Positions 6,676 to 15,300 of a stretch of DNA of 64,000 nucleotides are shown one piece after another (positions within the stretch are counted from its first letter, which is position 1; each line of letters begins with the position of its first letter). A program made the position numbers and the translations under genes. The notes under the pieces are model-generated. The model saw nothing but the letters and a program-made list of their open reading frames with translations, did not search any database and was not told the DNA's origin. Location: NCBI RefSeq assembly GCF_002246015.1, contig NZ_NOLJ01000001.1, positions 140,726 to 204,725 on the forward strand. Direction: 5' to 3'. Source of the stretch: Nostoc sp. 'Peltigera membranacea cyanobiont' 210A. Its GTDB lineage: Bacteria > Cyanobacteriota > Cyanobacteriia > Cyanobacteriales > Nostocaceae.

Positions 6676-8955
6676 TTAGCCCAACAAAAGACTACACAGT
6701 TCATCGATTTCTTGACTTTTGTTAGATATTAATCGATGGGCTATAGCTTGTAGCTGACGAGTATTTTGGAGTTTGGTATTATCTATTTCTTCTAGTTCAC
6801 TATCTAACAAGGTTTGAAAGCGATAATAAAAACTTTTAGCTTCTTTATCACTAGGTTCAAACACCTGTTCTAATTCTCCAGCTACCACTTCACTACTACC
6901 GTCAAACATAATATTTAAAAGCGGTCTTCCCCATTGCAAGAGTCCCCAATTTTTGACTTCTTTATAAGGGTAGACACTCGTCAGCGAACCTGTACCTAAA
7001 GAAACTACTAAAATATCTTCTGTATTCAGGACTTTTTGGCCTTTTCGTTTACTACTAATTTGTGCTTCTAAAATAGCTAAATGGGCTGGATTATTAGCAA
7101 ATACTCCCCCATCGATTAAAGTATAGGCGATGCCGCTATTGTGGGGGTTTACAACCCGATGAGGAGCAAAATAAGTCGGAGTGGCACTAGTTGCCAATGC
7201 CGCATCTAGGAGCGAAAAACCGCCACATAACTTCTGAAAATTCTTAGATTCTATTTGCTGTTTTTCTAGTTTGTTTGTAAAAAATATCGGAATTCGCTGC
7301 TCGATATCGTAACTCGTTACAAAAACTTCTTTGAGATTATTTTCTATAAGGGCGTTACCAAAATATTGCCTGAAAATTTCTTCTTTGCTTTCGGAAGGAT
7401 ATTTTGGCTGGAGAAATATATCCTCTAACGGGCCAAGTAGTCTTTCAAACAACGGCTCATAAAATATTTCTACCCCATACTCAATAAATAACTGTAGGAG
7501 ATCCTCAGCAGTGTATTCAGCTACTGGCAAGTTATCAGATACATCAGAACTTAATCGGGGTTTAGTTAGTCCAAGTGCTAAAATTCCGCCGCTGGAAGTG
7601 CCAGTAATTAAATCAAACAAACTGAATATAGGCTTTTGTGTCCGCCTTTCAATTTCTGATAGGAGTAATGCCGGAATAATGCCCCGAATACCGCCTCCAT
7701 CAATGGAAAGTATTTTATATTTGGGACGGGCTTTTGTATTCATGGTTTCTGGCGATTCCTCCTGAGTTAATACTTGTGCTTGTTGGATATTGACGGGATC
7801 TTCAGTTTGGTTTGTTTTGGTTTCCTCGTAATGTGGACTGAGAGCGATCGCAGTTGGAATAATCTCGGATTCTTCGCTGTTTATTTCTGTCTGTTGAATT
7901 TCCTTTGGTTGTTTTTCGTCGACGCTTACTAACGGCGATTCCTCCTGAGTTAATACTTGTGCTTGTTGGATATTGACGGGATCTTCAGTTTGGTCTGTTT
8001 TGGTTTCCTCGTCATGTGGTTCGAGAGCGATCGCAGTTGGAATAATCTCGGATTCTTCGCTGTTTATTTCTGTCTGTTGAATTTCCTTTGGTTGGTTTTC
8101 GTCGTCGCTTACTAACGATACCGTTGCTGCTAATAAACTTGTGGTTAGTGGTGAGATATTTTCTTCAGGAATAACTGCTGTCTCAGTTTGGATCTCTTCT
8201 TGAATATCTTCTTGATTGGATAATTCTGCTGCAAATGGAACTGGATTTGATGATTGTGTTGCAAATGGAATTTCTGCTAAAGTCCAAATAGGATTACCAC
8301 GAAAATTTCCTTGATAGGACTTTCCCTTTTGGTTTTTGACAGTTGTACCTTGCCCTTCGTCTAATTTCCAGTAAGCCACTAATCCTGATTCATCTCCGAC
8401 TATTAGCCCACAACGATGAGTCTGGATTTGTGCTTGAGTACAAGGATAATTCCAAACACTAATGTTTGCTAATTGTCCTTTGAAATAGACCTGTTTGTGT
8501 AAAGTTGCTCCCAGAGTTATAGAACTTGTTGCTTTGTTTAAAGATGAACCTCTAAGAGAATCGTTGTATTCACGATCGTCAAGGTATACGGCTAGTTGAC
8601 CACTATTAAAAACAATAGCAAAAAAGTGCCATTGTTCTATAGTTAATTCTCCTTGCCCAAAGGTTTTGATACCCTTGCTAACAGTTTCATCAATGTAGAT
8701 ATCTAGGCTTCCTGCTTCACTGATGCCGAATTCAAAATTATCGCTATATCTCTCGGAAGAACGGGCAAAAAATACATTGCGCGTCCCGTAACTAGTGGCT
8801 TTATTTGTTAGTTCGTATGGATTTACCCATCCTGAAACCGTAAAAGCTGAACTCCCTTGAGCAAAAACGCCGCCAATATCGTTTCTGCCAAAATCTATAT
8901 AATCATTTACCCCATCAAATGTTAAAACTGTTTGTGTATTTACTAGATTGATCAC
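6676..8955 (-). CDS. LamG-patatin fusion (phospholipase-like), 759 aa
   Basis: The start is a GTG at 8955 with GGAG about 11 nt upstream. Residues ~1-220 form a concanavalin-like LamG/pentraxin domain (LTFDGVNDYIDFG, ..FTVSGWVNPYEL, ..HFFAIVFNSGQLAVYLDD, GLVAYWKLDEGQG). A ~200-residue acidic Gln/Glu/Thr-rich linker follows and contains a tandem 61-residue duplication. The C-terminal ~345 residues are a patatin domain with the oxyanion motif DGGGIRG, nucleophile motif GTSSG and the catalytic Asp in DGGVFANNP. Patatins hydrolyse lipid acyl esters, and all required residues are present. There is no obvious signal peptide. It lies between mdnC and the small membrane protein on the same strand. 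It could be a stowaway, or belong to a membrane-attack or defence-like pair with the Gly-rich protein; neither is proven. Confidence 0.88.
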   Translation of the reverse strand: MINLVNTQTVLTFDGVNDYIDFGRNDIGGVFAQGSSAFTVSGWVNPYELTNKATSYGTRNVFFARSSERYSDNFEFGISEAGSLDIYIDETVSKGIKTFGQGELTIEQWHFFAIVFNSGQLAVYLDDREYNDSLRGSSLNKATSSITLGATLHKQVYFKGQLANISVWNYPCTQAQIQTHRCGLIVGDESGLVAYWKLDEGQGTTVKNQKGKSYQGNFRGNPIWTLAEIPFATQSSNPVPFAAELSNQEDIQEEIQTETAVIPEENISPLTTSLLAATVSLVSDDENQPKEIQQTEINSEESEIIPTAIALEPHDEETKTDQTEDPVNIQQAQVLTQEESPLVSVDEKQPKEIQQTEINSEESEIIPTAIALSPHYEETKTNQTEDPVNIQQAQVLTQEESPETMNTKARPKYKILSIDGGGIRGIIPALLLSEIERRTQKPIFSLFDLITGTSSGGILALGLTKPRLSSDVSDNLPVAEYTAEDLLQLFIEYGVEIFYEPLFERLLGPLEDIFLQPKYPSESKEEIFRQYFGNALIENNLKEVFVTSYDIEQRIPIFFTNKLEKQQIESKNFQKLCGGFSLLDAALATSATPTYFAPHRVVNPHNSGIAYTLIDGGVFANNPAHLAILEAQISSKRKGQKVLNTEDILVVSLGTGSLTSVYPYKEVKNWGLLQWGRPLLNIMFDGSSEVVAGELEQVFEPSDKEAKSFYYRFQTLLDSELEEIDNTKLQNTRQLQAIAHRLISNKSQEIDELCSLLLG
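7751..8116. repeat. Tandem duplication, 2 x 183 bp, in the LamG-patatin linker
   Basis: Two nearly identical 183-bp units (7751-7933 and 7934-8116) both begin GGCGATTCCTCCTGAGTT and end CGCTTACTAAC. They encode a 61-residue repeat (core KEIQQTEINSEESEIIP). The few differences suggest a recent duplication. The length is a multiple of three, so copy number can change without a frameshift. Confidence 0.92.
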
Positions 8956-9087
8956 AAGAATTTAATCTCCAAATTTCAATAATTTCGTAATTTTAAATAA
9001 GGAATTTAATATTAATAAACTTAATAGTGAAATCTCACTAACACCTTTCAAAATAGAAGACAATAAAAATATACAAGGCTCAATTCC

Positions 9088-10065
9088 CTAATTTTTATTA
9101 GTCAGTAATACTTCTGCGATCGCCTGCGAAATGGGGTAGTGTGGTGAATATATCTCCATCCAAAAAAATTCCCCAACTGGGTTAACTTCGAGGAATACAT
9201 GGCGACCATCGGGGGTGACAATAATATCAATTGCTCCATAGTTTAAGCCAAAGTAAGCCATCAGTTTGAGCAGTTTTTTCTCAATATCTTCTGGCAAGTC
9301 GTAGGGTTGCCAATTTTTAACTAAGGCTCTCCCCTCTTTGCGCCAGTCGTAAGTAGATCCTGACAAGCTTTGGGAATCTACTGCGGCAGTAAATACGCGA
9401 TGCCCGACAATAGTTGTCCGCAATTCCAGCGCCTTGGGCACATTTTCTTGAAAGGTCATCGGACAAAAACGCAGTCCTTCCATATTCTCCAGATCATCAT
9501 TTGTAACTGGAGTGGTAAACACAACGTTTTCTCGCCCCTGCCGATCGTAAATAGCAAAGGAAGAAAGCATCTTGGTAACTATACCTTGCTGACACTCTTG
9601 AGCAAATTGTTTGACTGTTTCTGGATTGTTTGAAGTCAGAGTGCGTGGAGTTATAAGACCAACTTCTCGTGCAACTTGCAATTGTAGTTGCTTATTATTA
9701 GCCCGATCCACATTGGACATTTTATCAAAGTGGAATCCCTGAAGGCTGGCAATCATACCCCTGACTGTGGCGCGACATTCGTTAATTGACGCATCTCTGT
9801 ATTGCTTGTCCATTGAGTCGGGGATTTTTTCTCCGTAGCGCATCCGCCGATACCAAACTGAGGATACCTCGCTCAAATCTAGTTTCTGTTCGCTATCAGT
9901 AATAATTACCCGTTCAGTATCGCCAGAGTAAATATCTAGCTTGACTTCGGTGGGATATCTGTCTGTGTCAAACCTAAATGCTTTTTCTCCTCTAGCCTCA
10001 ATTTCTTTGATGACTAGAGGAATGCTTTCGTTATCTTTGCTAAACGTGACTATTAATACAGTCAT
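9088..10065 (-). CDS. mdnC: Microviridin ATP-grasp ligase, MdnC/MvdD type (ester-forming)
   Basis: 325 residues, the usual length. The N-terminus MTVLIVTFSKDNESIP, then FRFDTDRYPTEV, SSVWYRRMRYG and the C-terminal GAIDIIVTPDGRHVFLEVN, closely match the MdnC/MvdD family of peptide-maturing ATP-grasp enzymes. In known microviridins this enzyme makes the two omega-ester bonds (Thr-Asp and Ser-Glu) on the leader-bound precursor in the cytoplasm, using ATP. The Glu/Asn pair in FLEVNPVGEFFW is the expected Mg-ATP ligand region. It follows mdnB on the same strand after a repeat-filled 109-bp gap. No GNAT acetyltransferase (MdnD) is present in the window. Confidence 0.93.
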   Translation of the reverse strand: MTVLIVTFSKDNESIPLVIKEIEARGEKAFRFDTDRYPTEVKLDIYSGDTERVIITDSEQKLDLSEVSSVWYRRMRYGEKIPDSMDKQYRDASINECRATVRGMIASLQGFHFDKMSNVDRANNKQLQLQVAREVGLITPRTLTSNNPETVKQFAQECQQGIVTKMLSSFAIYDRQGRENVVFTTPVTNDDLENMEGLRFCPMTFQENVPKALELRTTIVGHRVFTAAVDSQSLSGSTYDWRKEGRALVKNWQPYDLPEDIEKKLLKLMAYFGLNYGAIDIIVTPDGRHVFLEVNPVGEFFWMEIYSPHYPISQAIAEVLLTNKN

Positions 10066-10104
10066 AATTGAGTTGCGCCTAAGATACCCTACAGTAATTG
10101 ACTT

Positions 10105-10208
10105 TCTTAATTACGAATTACGTTAGCGCAGCGTTAGCGACGCAGGAGCGTCATTACGAATTACGAATTACGAATTACGTTAGCGTAGCGGGGCGTAGCC
10201 CATTACGA
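10105..10208. repeat. Interspersed repeat with TTACGAA heptamers between mdnB and mdnC
   Basis: Three TTACGAA units in tandem are flanked by ACGTTAGCGCAGCGTTAGCG and ACGTTAGCGTAGCGGGGCG blocks. The repeat overlaps the 3' end of mdnB and supplies its last ~12 codons and stop. Confidence 0.75.
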
Positions 10209-11188
10209 GTTGGTACAAGAGCATCTGCGATCGCACTTGCAATCGGTAAGTGTAGATCCTTTTCTAGCATTCCCCACTCCCCCACAGGGTTGATTTCCAA
10301 AAAGACGTATTCCCCTGATGGTGTGACGATGAAATCTAACGCTCCAAACAACAGCCCAAATTTTCCCATAAAGGCTTTGAGACGGCTAACTACTTCATCA
10401 GGAAGCTGGTGATGTTGCCATGTGCCAACCTCAACACCAGGTTTACGCCAATCAACTTTGGCTGCTGCATACACATCTGCATTTAGCGCCCCTACAAATA
10501 CATTACCATTCACATACACCACCCGTAATTCCTGTTGTTTTGGAATTTGCTCTTGAAAAACCATTGGGCAATAGCGCAGTGACTCGGCATCTTGTAAGTC
10601 TTCTTCTTTCACGATGCTGGTGTACAGAAAAAACGAAGAGTTAGCTTCCATACTCTGGGAAAGAGCAGTTAAGAGCTTGCTCACCATTTTGCCCTTAACT
10701 TGCCCGAAAAACTCTCGTGCTGCTTGGGCTTTGTTGGTAACAAGAGTCTGGGGAATAACAAAACCTACTTCAGACGCAATCCGTAGTTGACGCAGCTTGT
10801 TACTTGCATAATCTATCCGCTCTAAATTATCTACCCACGTAGCTCCCTTGAGACTGTCCCAAAAACCATCTAAAGTTGCTTGTGATTCTCTAACGCAAGC
10901 TTCTCGGAACTTTGGCGCTAATTCTTGACTCAGTTTTGGTTCCCAAATACGGCGCATCCATACAGCTTGCACCTGCTCTGTGCTGATAGAGTGATTGTTA
11001 CATTCTATAGTGTGGTAACTTTTAGACTTATCAAAATGTGCTGTTAATTGCACTTCTAGAGGAAATTTATCAGTATCTAGACGAAATGGTTGCACCCCTT
11101 TTTTTGCTAAGGCTTCTGCCACTCTATCTATAGTGAAGAAATCACCACTGTGTGTAATTAATAAAACAACATCACGAGACAGGTGCAT
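10175..11188 (-). CDS. mdnB: Microviridin ATP-grasp ligase, MdnB/MvdC type (amide-forming)
   Basis: 337 residues. VVLLITHSGDFFTIDRVAEA, FRLDTDKFPLEV, QAVWMRRIWEP and the C-terminal GALDFIVTPSGEYVFLEIN mark the second microviridin ATP-grasp family. In characterised systems it closes the Lys-Glu/Asp lactam after the two esters are made. The Glu/Asn pair in FLEINPVGEW is present. The family normally ends soon after the ..IADAL helix; here the tail PTRNGLRPATLT is encoded by the inserted repeat, which has displaced the native stop. The gene is first after mdnA, with a 265-bp spacer that holds nothing else I can identify. The MdnB/MdnC assignment rests on remembered family sequences. Confidence 0.92.
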   Translation of the reverse strand: MHLSRDVVLLITHSGDFFTIDRVAEALAKKGVQPFRLDTDKFPLEVQLTAHFDKSKSYHTIECNNHSISTEQVQAVWMRRIWEPKLSQELAPKFREACVRESQATLDGFWDSLKGATWVDNLERIDYASNKLRQLRIASEVGFVIPQTLVTNKAQAAREFFGQVKGKMVSKLLTALSQSMEANSSFFLYTSIVKEEDLQDAESLRYCPMVFQEQIPKQQELRVVYVNGNVFVGALNADVYAAAKVDWRKPGVEVGTWQHHQLPDEVVSRLKAFMGKFGLLFGALDFIVTPSGEYVFLEINPVGEWGMLEKDLHLPIASAIADALVPTRNGLRPATLT

Positions 11189-11453
11189 AAATATTTTTTA
11201 TCATAATTTTAGGAGGAAGCTATTAAATATTAGCAAAGAAATTGCTTTCGATACCCAAAAATCTTTGAAGAATTTAGGGGACTAGAAAAAGCAATCACCT
11301 CCATCTTTGGAAAAGGGAATATGAAAGCGATCGCGTCTCTAAGAATAGTTTCCAGTTATTTGATAACTGCTACTCTATTAAATTATGATGAAGCCAATTA
11401 CAACGTATCTTCCCGATTAGAAAGGTACTTTCATACGTAGAAGACTAAATAAA

Positions 11454-11594
11454 TTATTTATCTTCCAAATCTGAAGGAAACTTGTAAGTCCAAGGAACAT
11501 CTGTTCCTTCACCTTCAGTAGCTTGCTCTTCCAAGAAACGCGCAAAAAATGGTAAGGCTCCAACATCCACTGTTTTGACTGTGTTTTTAGACAT
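11454..11594 (-). CDS. mdnA: Microviridin-type precursor peptide (46 aa)
   Basis: The frame opens at 11660, but the ATG at 11594 has AAGGA 9-10 nt upstream and gives the usual precursor length, so I choose it. The leader carries the family motif PFFARFLEEQ, which binds the ATP-grasp ligases. The core region (EGTDVPWTYKFPSDLEDK) matches the consensus TxKxPSDxE(D/E). By analogy the rings would be Thr-Asp and Ser-Glu esters and a Lys-Asp amide. Two residues are unusual: Leu replaces the near-invariant Trp of SDWE, and the peptide ends in Lys rather than an aromatic residue. Microviridins inhibit serine proteases. The upstream region carries CTTAACTGT/CTTAACTTT-type iterons reading toward this gene. 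Confidence 0.93.
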   Translation of the reverse strand: MSKNTVKTVDVGALPFFARFLEEQATEGEGTDVPWTYKFPSDLEDK

Positions 11595-11663
11595 AGAGTT
11601 TTCCTTTAAGGAAATTATTTTTTCAACTACAGATATATCAGTAATTAAATATATTTTCAAGAT

Positions 11664-11731
11664 CAGTTAAGACAGTTAAGAAGTAATTATTATAAGAATT
11701 TAGGAAAGTTAAGAAATTTAGGAAAGTTAAG
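11664..11731 (-). promoter_or_regulatory. mdnA: 9-bp iterons facing mdnA
   Basis: On the minus strand, two CTTAACTGT-type units lie at 11664-11681. Two copies of a 17-bp repeat (AATTTAGGAAAGTTAAG on the plus strand) lie at 11697-11713 and 11715-11731, spaced by 18 bp, which is two 9-bp periods. They sit 70-140 bp upstream of the mdnA start. They match the units upstream of aerA and of cluster 3 in inverted orientation. Tandem iterons of this kind typically bind a dimeric or oligomeric activator or repressor. Confidence 0.7.
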
Positions 11732-11969
11732 CAAACACATAAGATAAATTGATTAGCTCTTTATCAATATTAAGTAATCAATATCAATCAGCACCCACGA
11801 GTCAGGAGCCAGAATTTATCAGGAATTTAGAATGATTAGTATATTTAGTCATCAAATATTCTCCTGATTCTTTAACTATTCTGAATTCTGTTAGCGTCGC
11901 GGGGCGTTCGCTTTTAGCGTCTCCAAGAGTTGCCCATTCTGATTCCTGAATTCTTACGTTAAATGTTTG

Positions 11970-12070
11970 CTTAACTGTCTTAACTGTCCACCTTATTATC
12001 TACTTAACTTTCTTAAATTTCTTAACTTTCTTAAATTCCATCTTATTATCTACTTAACTGTCTTAACTGC
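11970..12070 (+). promoter_or_regulatory. aerA: 9-bp iterons upstream of aerA
   Basis: CTTAACTGT occurs twice at 11970-11987. Four units follow in perfect 9-bp phase at 12003-12038 (CTTAACTTT, CTTAAATTT, CTTAACTTT, CTTAAATTC). Two more lie at 12053-12070 (CTTAACTGT, CTTAACTGC). The last unit runs directly into the shared box at 12068. These are strong candidates for operators of a cluster regulator. Confidence 0.75.
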
Positions 12071-12103
12071 TATTGCATTTTATTGACAAAACTGAGATTA
12101 TTT
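12068..12103 (+). promoter_or_regulatory. aerA: Shared upstream box, aerA copy
   Basis: TGCTATTGCATTTT-A-TTGA, then four variable bases, then A-CTGAGATTATT. The same element occurs at 48773-48809 upstream of cluster 3, with the first 14 bp and the last 11 bp identical. In both places it directly follows iterons. It may contain the core promoter or an activator site. It lies ~240 bp before the aerA start codon. Confidence 0.7.
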
Positions 12104-12343
12104 AAAAGATTTAGGTTAAACAGACTAATTTCATAAAATTTGTACTTTAATAGAACAATAATTTCTAAATATTATCTATAGTAAATTGATGTGACAAAAA
12201 AAATGCTGTTTATAAATTAATTGATATAAAATAAAAGCAAAATTTCTATTTTGCAATAGTTTTTCGTTTACCTAGATTATAGTTTAGTAAGTATAGACTT
12301 GTAATTTTTAAGTACATTTAAATTATGGTAAAGAGTGTAAAAA

Positions 12344-15300
12344 ATGAATTTTTTAGAAGAAGAAAGTTTATATTTGAAGAAAATACAACAACTTAAAACT
12401 AAGTTTGAATTAGTTTTATTGGAGGAAGCTCCATTAAACGAATGCACAGTGATTGTGAATAAAACATATCCACTGGAAGTCATACCATATATTGTTTCAA
12501 GCTCAAATAACTCGCTAAAGCAAATTCGCTCTTATCTTAAAAATGTGTCCGGGGGAACATTATTACCCAAAGCCGTAGTACCAGTGTCAAATATACCTTT
12601 AACTGCCACAGGAGAGGTAGACGAATTGGCTCTGATGAACATTCCTATTGTTGATGAAAGTTTAATTGAGCAAGTCGAAAAGCAACTTAACTCTCATCAC
12701 AAAATTGAACAGGCAGTGGTAGTTGTGCAGGAGTTGAGAAAGAATATTCCCTCACTCCATTTATCAGATTTAATCCCAGATTGGCAAGACAAGAACGCGA
12801 TCGCCGGAGGCGGGGCTTTCACCATCGCTAACGTTGTCCCCATTCCCAGAGATTCCCAACCAGATACACAACAACATTTCTTAGAGCCGAAGCCACTTGC
12901 CATTAGCCACGGCAGTATTCTCCCGGATGATCCTCATGCACCTATTACCTTGCCCGAAGTTTTGCAAACAGCCGCGCAACAGGTTAAAAGTGCGGGAATT
13001 ATTTACCTGTTGCCCGATGGCACAGAACTACGCCAATCTTATGCTGAGTTACTGGAAGTTGCAGAGCGGATTCTTGCTGGTTTGAGAAAGTTGGGACTCA
13101 AGCCAAAAAACAAAGTCATATTGCAGATGGAACTTAGCTGTGACATTATTCCCGCTTTTTGGGGCTGCATATTAGGAGGCTTTGTCCCCGTAATCATGGA
13201 AGTGCCACCGACTTATAGAGAATCAAACAAGGTGGTAGATAAACTTTCTCATATTTGGCAGTTCTTAGATAGTCCAGTCATCTTAACTACAGAAGCTCTC
13301 AAACCAGAGATAGAATTTATATCGCAATGGCTACCAGTAGAACGCATCAAGATAGGCACAATTGAAGTATTAAAAAACAATATTGCCAGCAAACAATATC
13401 ACCATAGTCAACCAGATGAGGTGGCTCTTTTCAATCTGACTTCTGGCAGTACAGGAATACCAAAATGCGTTCAATTGACTCATAAGAATCTAATTTCTCG
13501 CGCCAGAGGAGCTAACCAACTCAATCAGCATAAGCGAGAAGATGTGATTTTAAATTGGCTGCCCTTCGATCACATTGGCAGCATTTCCGACTGGCATATC
13601 CGTGGTGTTGAATTGGGTTGCACCTTGGTTTATGCCCAAAAAGAATATATTTTGGGTCGCATCCTTAACTGGTTAGATTTGATTAACAAATACCGGATTA
13701 CTCATAGCTGGGCCCCCAACTTTGCTTATGCGATAGTTAATGACTCCCTCAAACAAGAACCAGAACAAAACTGGAACTTATCGTGTGTGAAATTCTTACT
13801 GACAGCTGGTGAAGCAGTATCTAGTAAAGCTGTGGAGGATTTTCGAGAAAATTTGGTTGCATACAAACTCAAAGCAACAGCAATTCGTCCCGCTTTTGGA
13901 ATGGCTGAGATGGGTTCGGGAATTACATATTATCAGACTATGAAAAAAGCACCTTTGTTATTCCATAGGGTAGACAAATCTATATTGCAAGGTACTATTC
14001 AACGAGTAGACATAGACCATCCAAATTACAATACTTTTACCGATTTAGGCTCAGTCATTCCTGGAATTACCATTCGCATAGTAGACGAGCAAAACTCTGT
14101 ATTAAGAGAAGAGACTATAGGGCGTTTGCAAGTCAAAGGTGATGCAGTTTCTTCAGGATATTACAACAACCACAATGCCAACGGTCAATCCTTTTTAAAA
14201 GATGGCTGGTTTGATACTGGAGATTTAGGATTTATTACCAACGGACAATTGGTGGTTACTGGTCGTGCCAAAGAAACTATTATCATCAATGGAGCCAACT
14301 ACTACAGCCATGAAATTGAAGCAGTAGTTGAAGAAATTGCAGAAATTGAAGTGTCCTACACTGCCGCTTGTGCAGTGTGCAATGCTGATGATGCAACAGA
14401 GAAACTGGCTATTTTCTTCAGTTCGCCGATTACAGAAGAAGCAAAACTGCTAGAGCTACTAAAGAAAATTCGCCAGACAGTGGTGAACAAAATCGGCTTA
14501 AATCCTGATTATTTAATTTTATTAGCTAAAGAAGATATCCCCAAAACCGTTATTGGTAAAATCCAGCGATCGCAACTTAGCGATCGCTTTCATGCAGGTG
14601 AGTTCAACTCAATTCTCAAACAATTCGATATTTTACTAGGCAATAGCAACACTATTCCTGATTGGTTCTACCAAAAAGTTTGGCGACGTAAGCAAGCCAA
14701 GGTTTTGAAGACTTTATCCCAAAATAGTCTGACTATAGTATTCCTTGACGAGCTTGGATTAGGTACATTTGTTTGTCAGCAATTGCAACAGCAAAACCTG
14801 CCATATCTGTGTGTCTCACCCGGATATGATTTTGCCAAAAAAAGTCCTAATCATTTCTGTTTAACTCCTGGAAATGCAGGTCATTATCAGCTATTGCTTG
14901 AGACTATAAAGGCAGAAAACCTGACCATTGGTCAAATTTTGCATTTGTGGAATTATCAAGAATATGCTGGAGAAATCAAAAGTATAGAAGCTCTTGAAAA
15001 AGCCCAAAAGCAGGGAATTTACAGTTTATTGTTTTTTGTCCAAGCCCTAGCAAAAACTCAGGTATCCCAAGATTTAGTTCAATTATTATTTGTTTCTAGC
15101 TATACCCAGTCTACACAACCAACAGACAAGATAGCTTATGAAAAATCTCCAGTTCTAGGTGTAGTTAAAACTATTCCCCAAGAAATACCCTGGTTAAATT
15201 GCCGCCACATCGATTTACCACCAGATTCAGTACAGGTGGACGGAAACCATATTCTACAAGAATTCCAGGTTTTATTAAAAGACCAAGAGGTTGCTTACCG

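Larger units (their letters stand above)
11595..12343. promoter_or_regulatory. Divergent intergenic region between mdnA and aerA
   Basis: About 750 bp separate the two start codons. Iterons on both sides are listed separately, as is the shared box near aerA. The middle (11750-11960) is AT-rich with a copy of the GC-rich interspersed repeat around 11888-11935 (GTTAGCGTCGCGGGGCGTTCG). A short direct repeat, CTTATTATCTACTTAACT, occurs at 11992 and 12042. No gene is supported here. Promoters for both operons must lie in this region, but I could not fix -10/-35 boxes with confidence. Confidence 0.7.

Noticed and set aside
10098..10412. Plus-strand frame over the mdnB 3' end
   Set aside because: Low-complexity translation of the TTACGAA repeat and antisense of mdnB; no start signal or family resemblance.
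11660..11660. Upstream Met start for mdnA (68-aa version)
   Set aside because: The extra 22 residues are unlike microviridin leaders, and the internal ATG at 11594 has a good AAGGA site.
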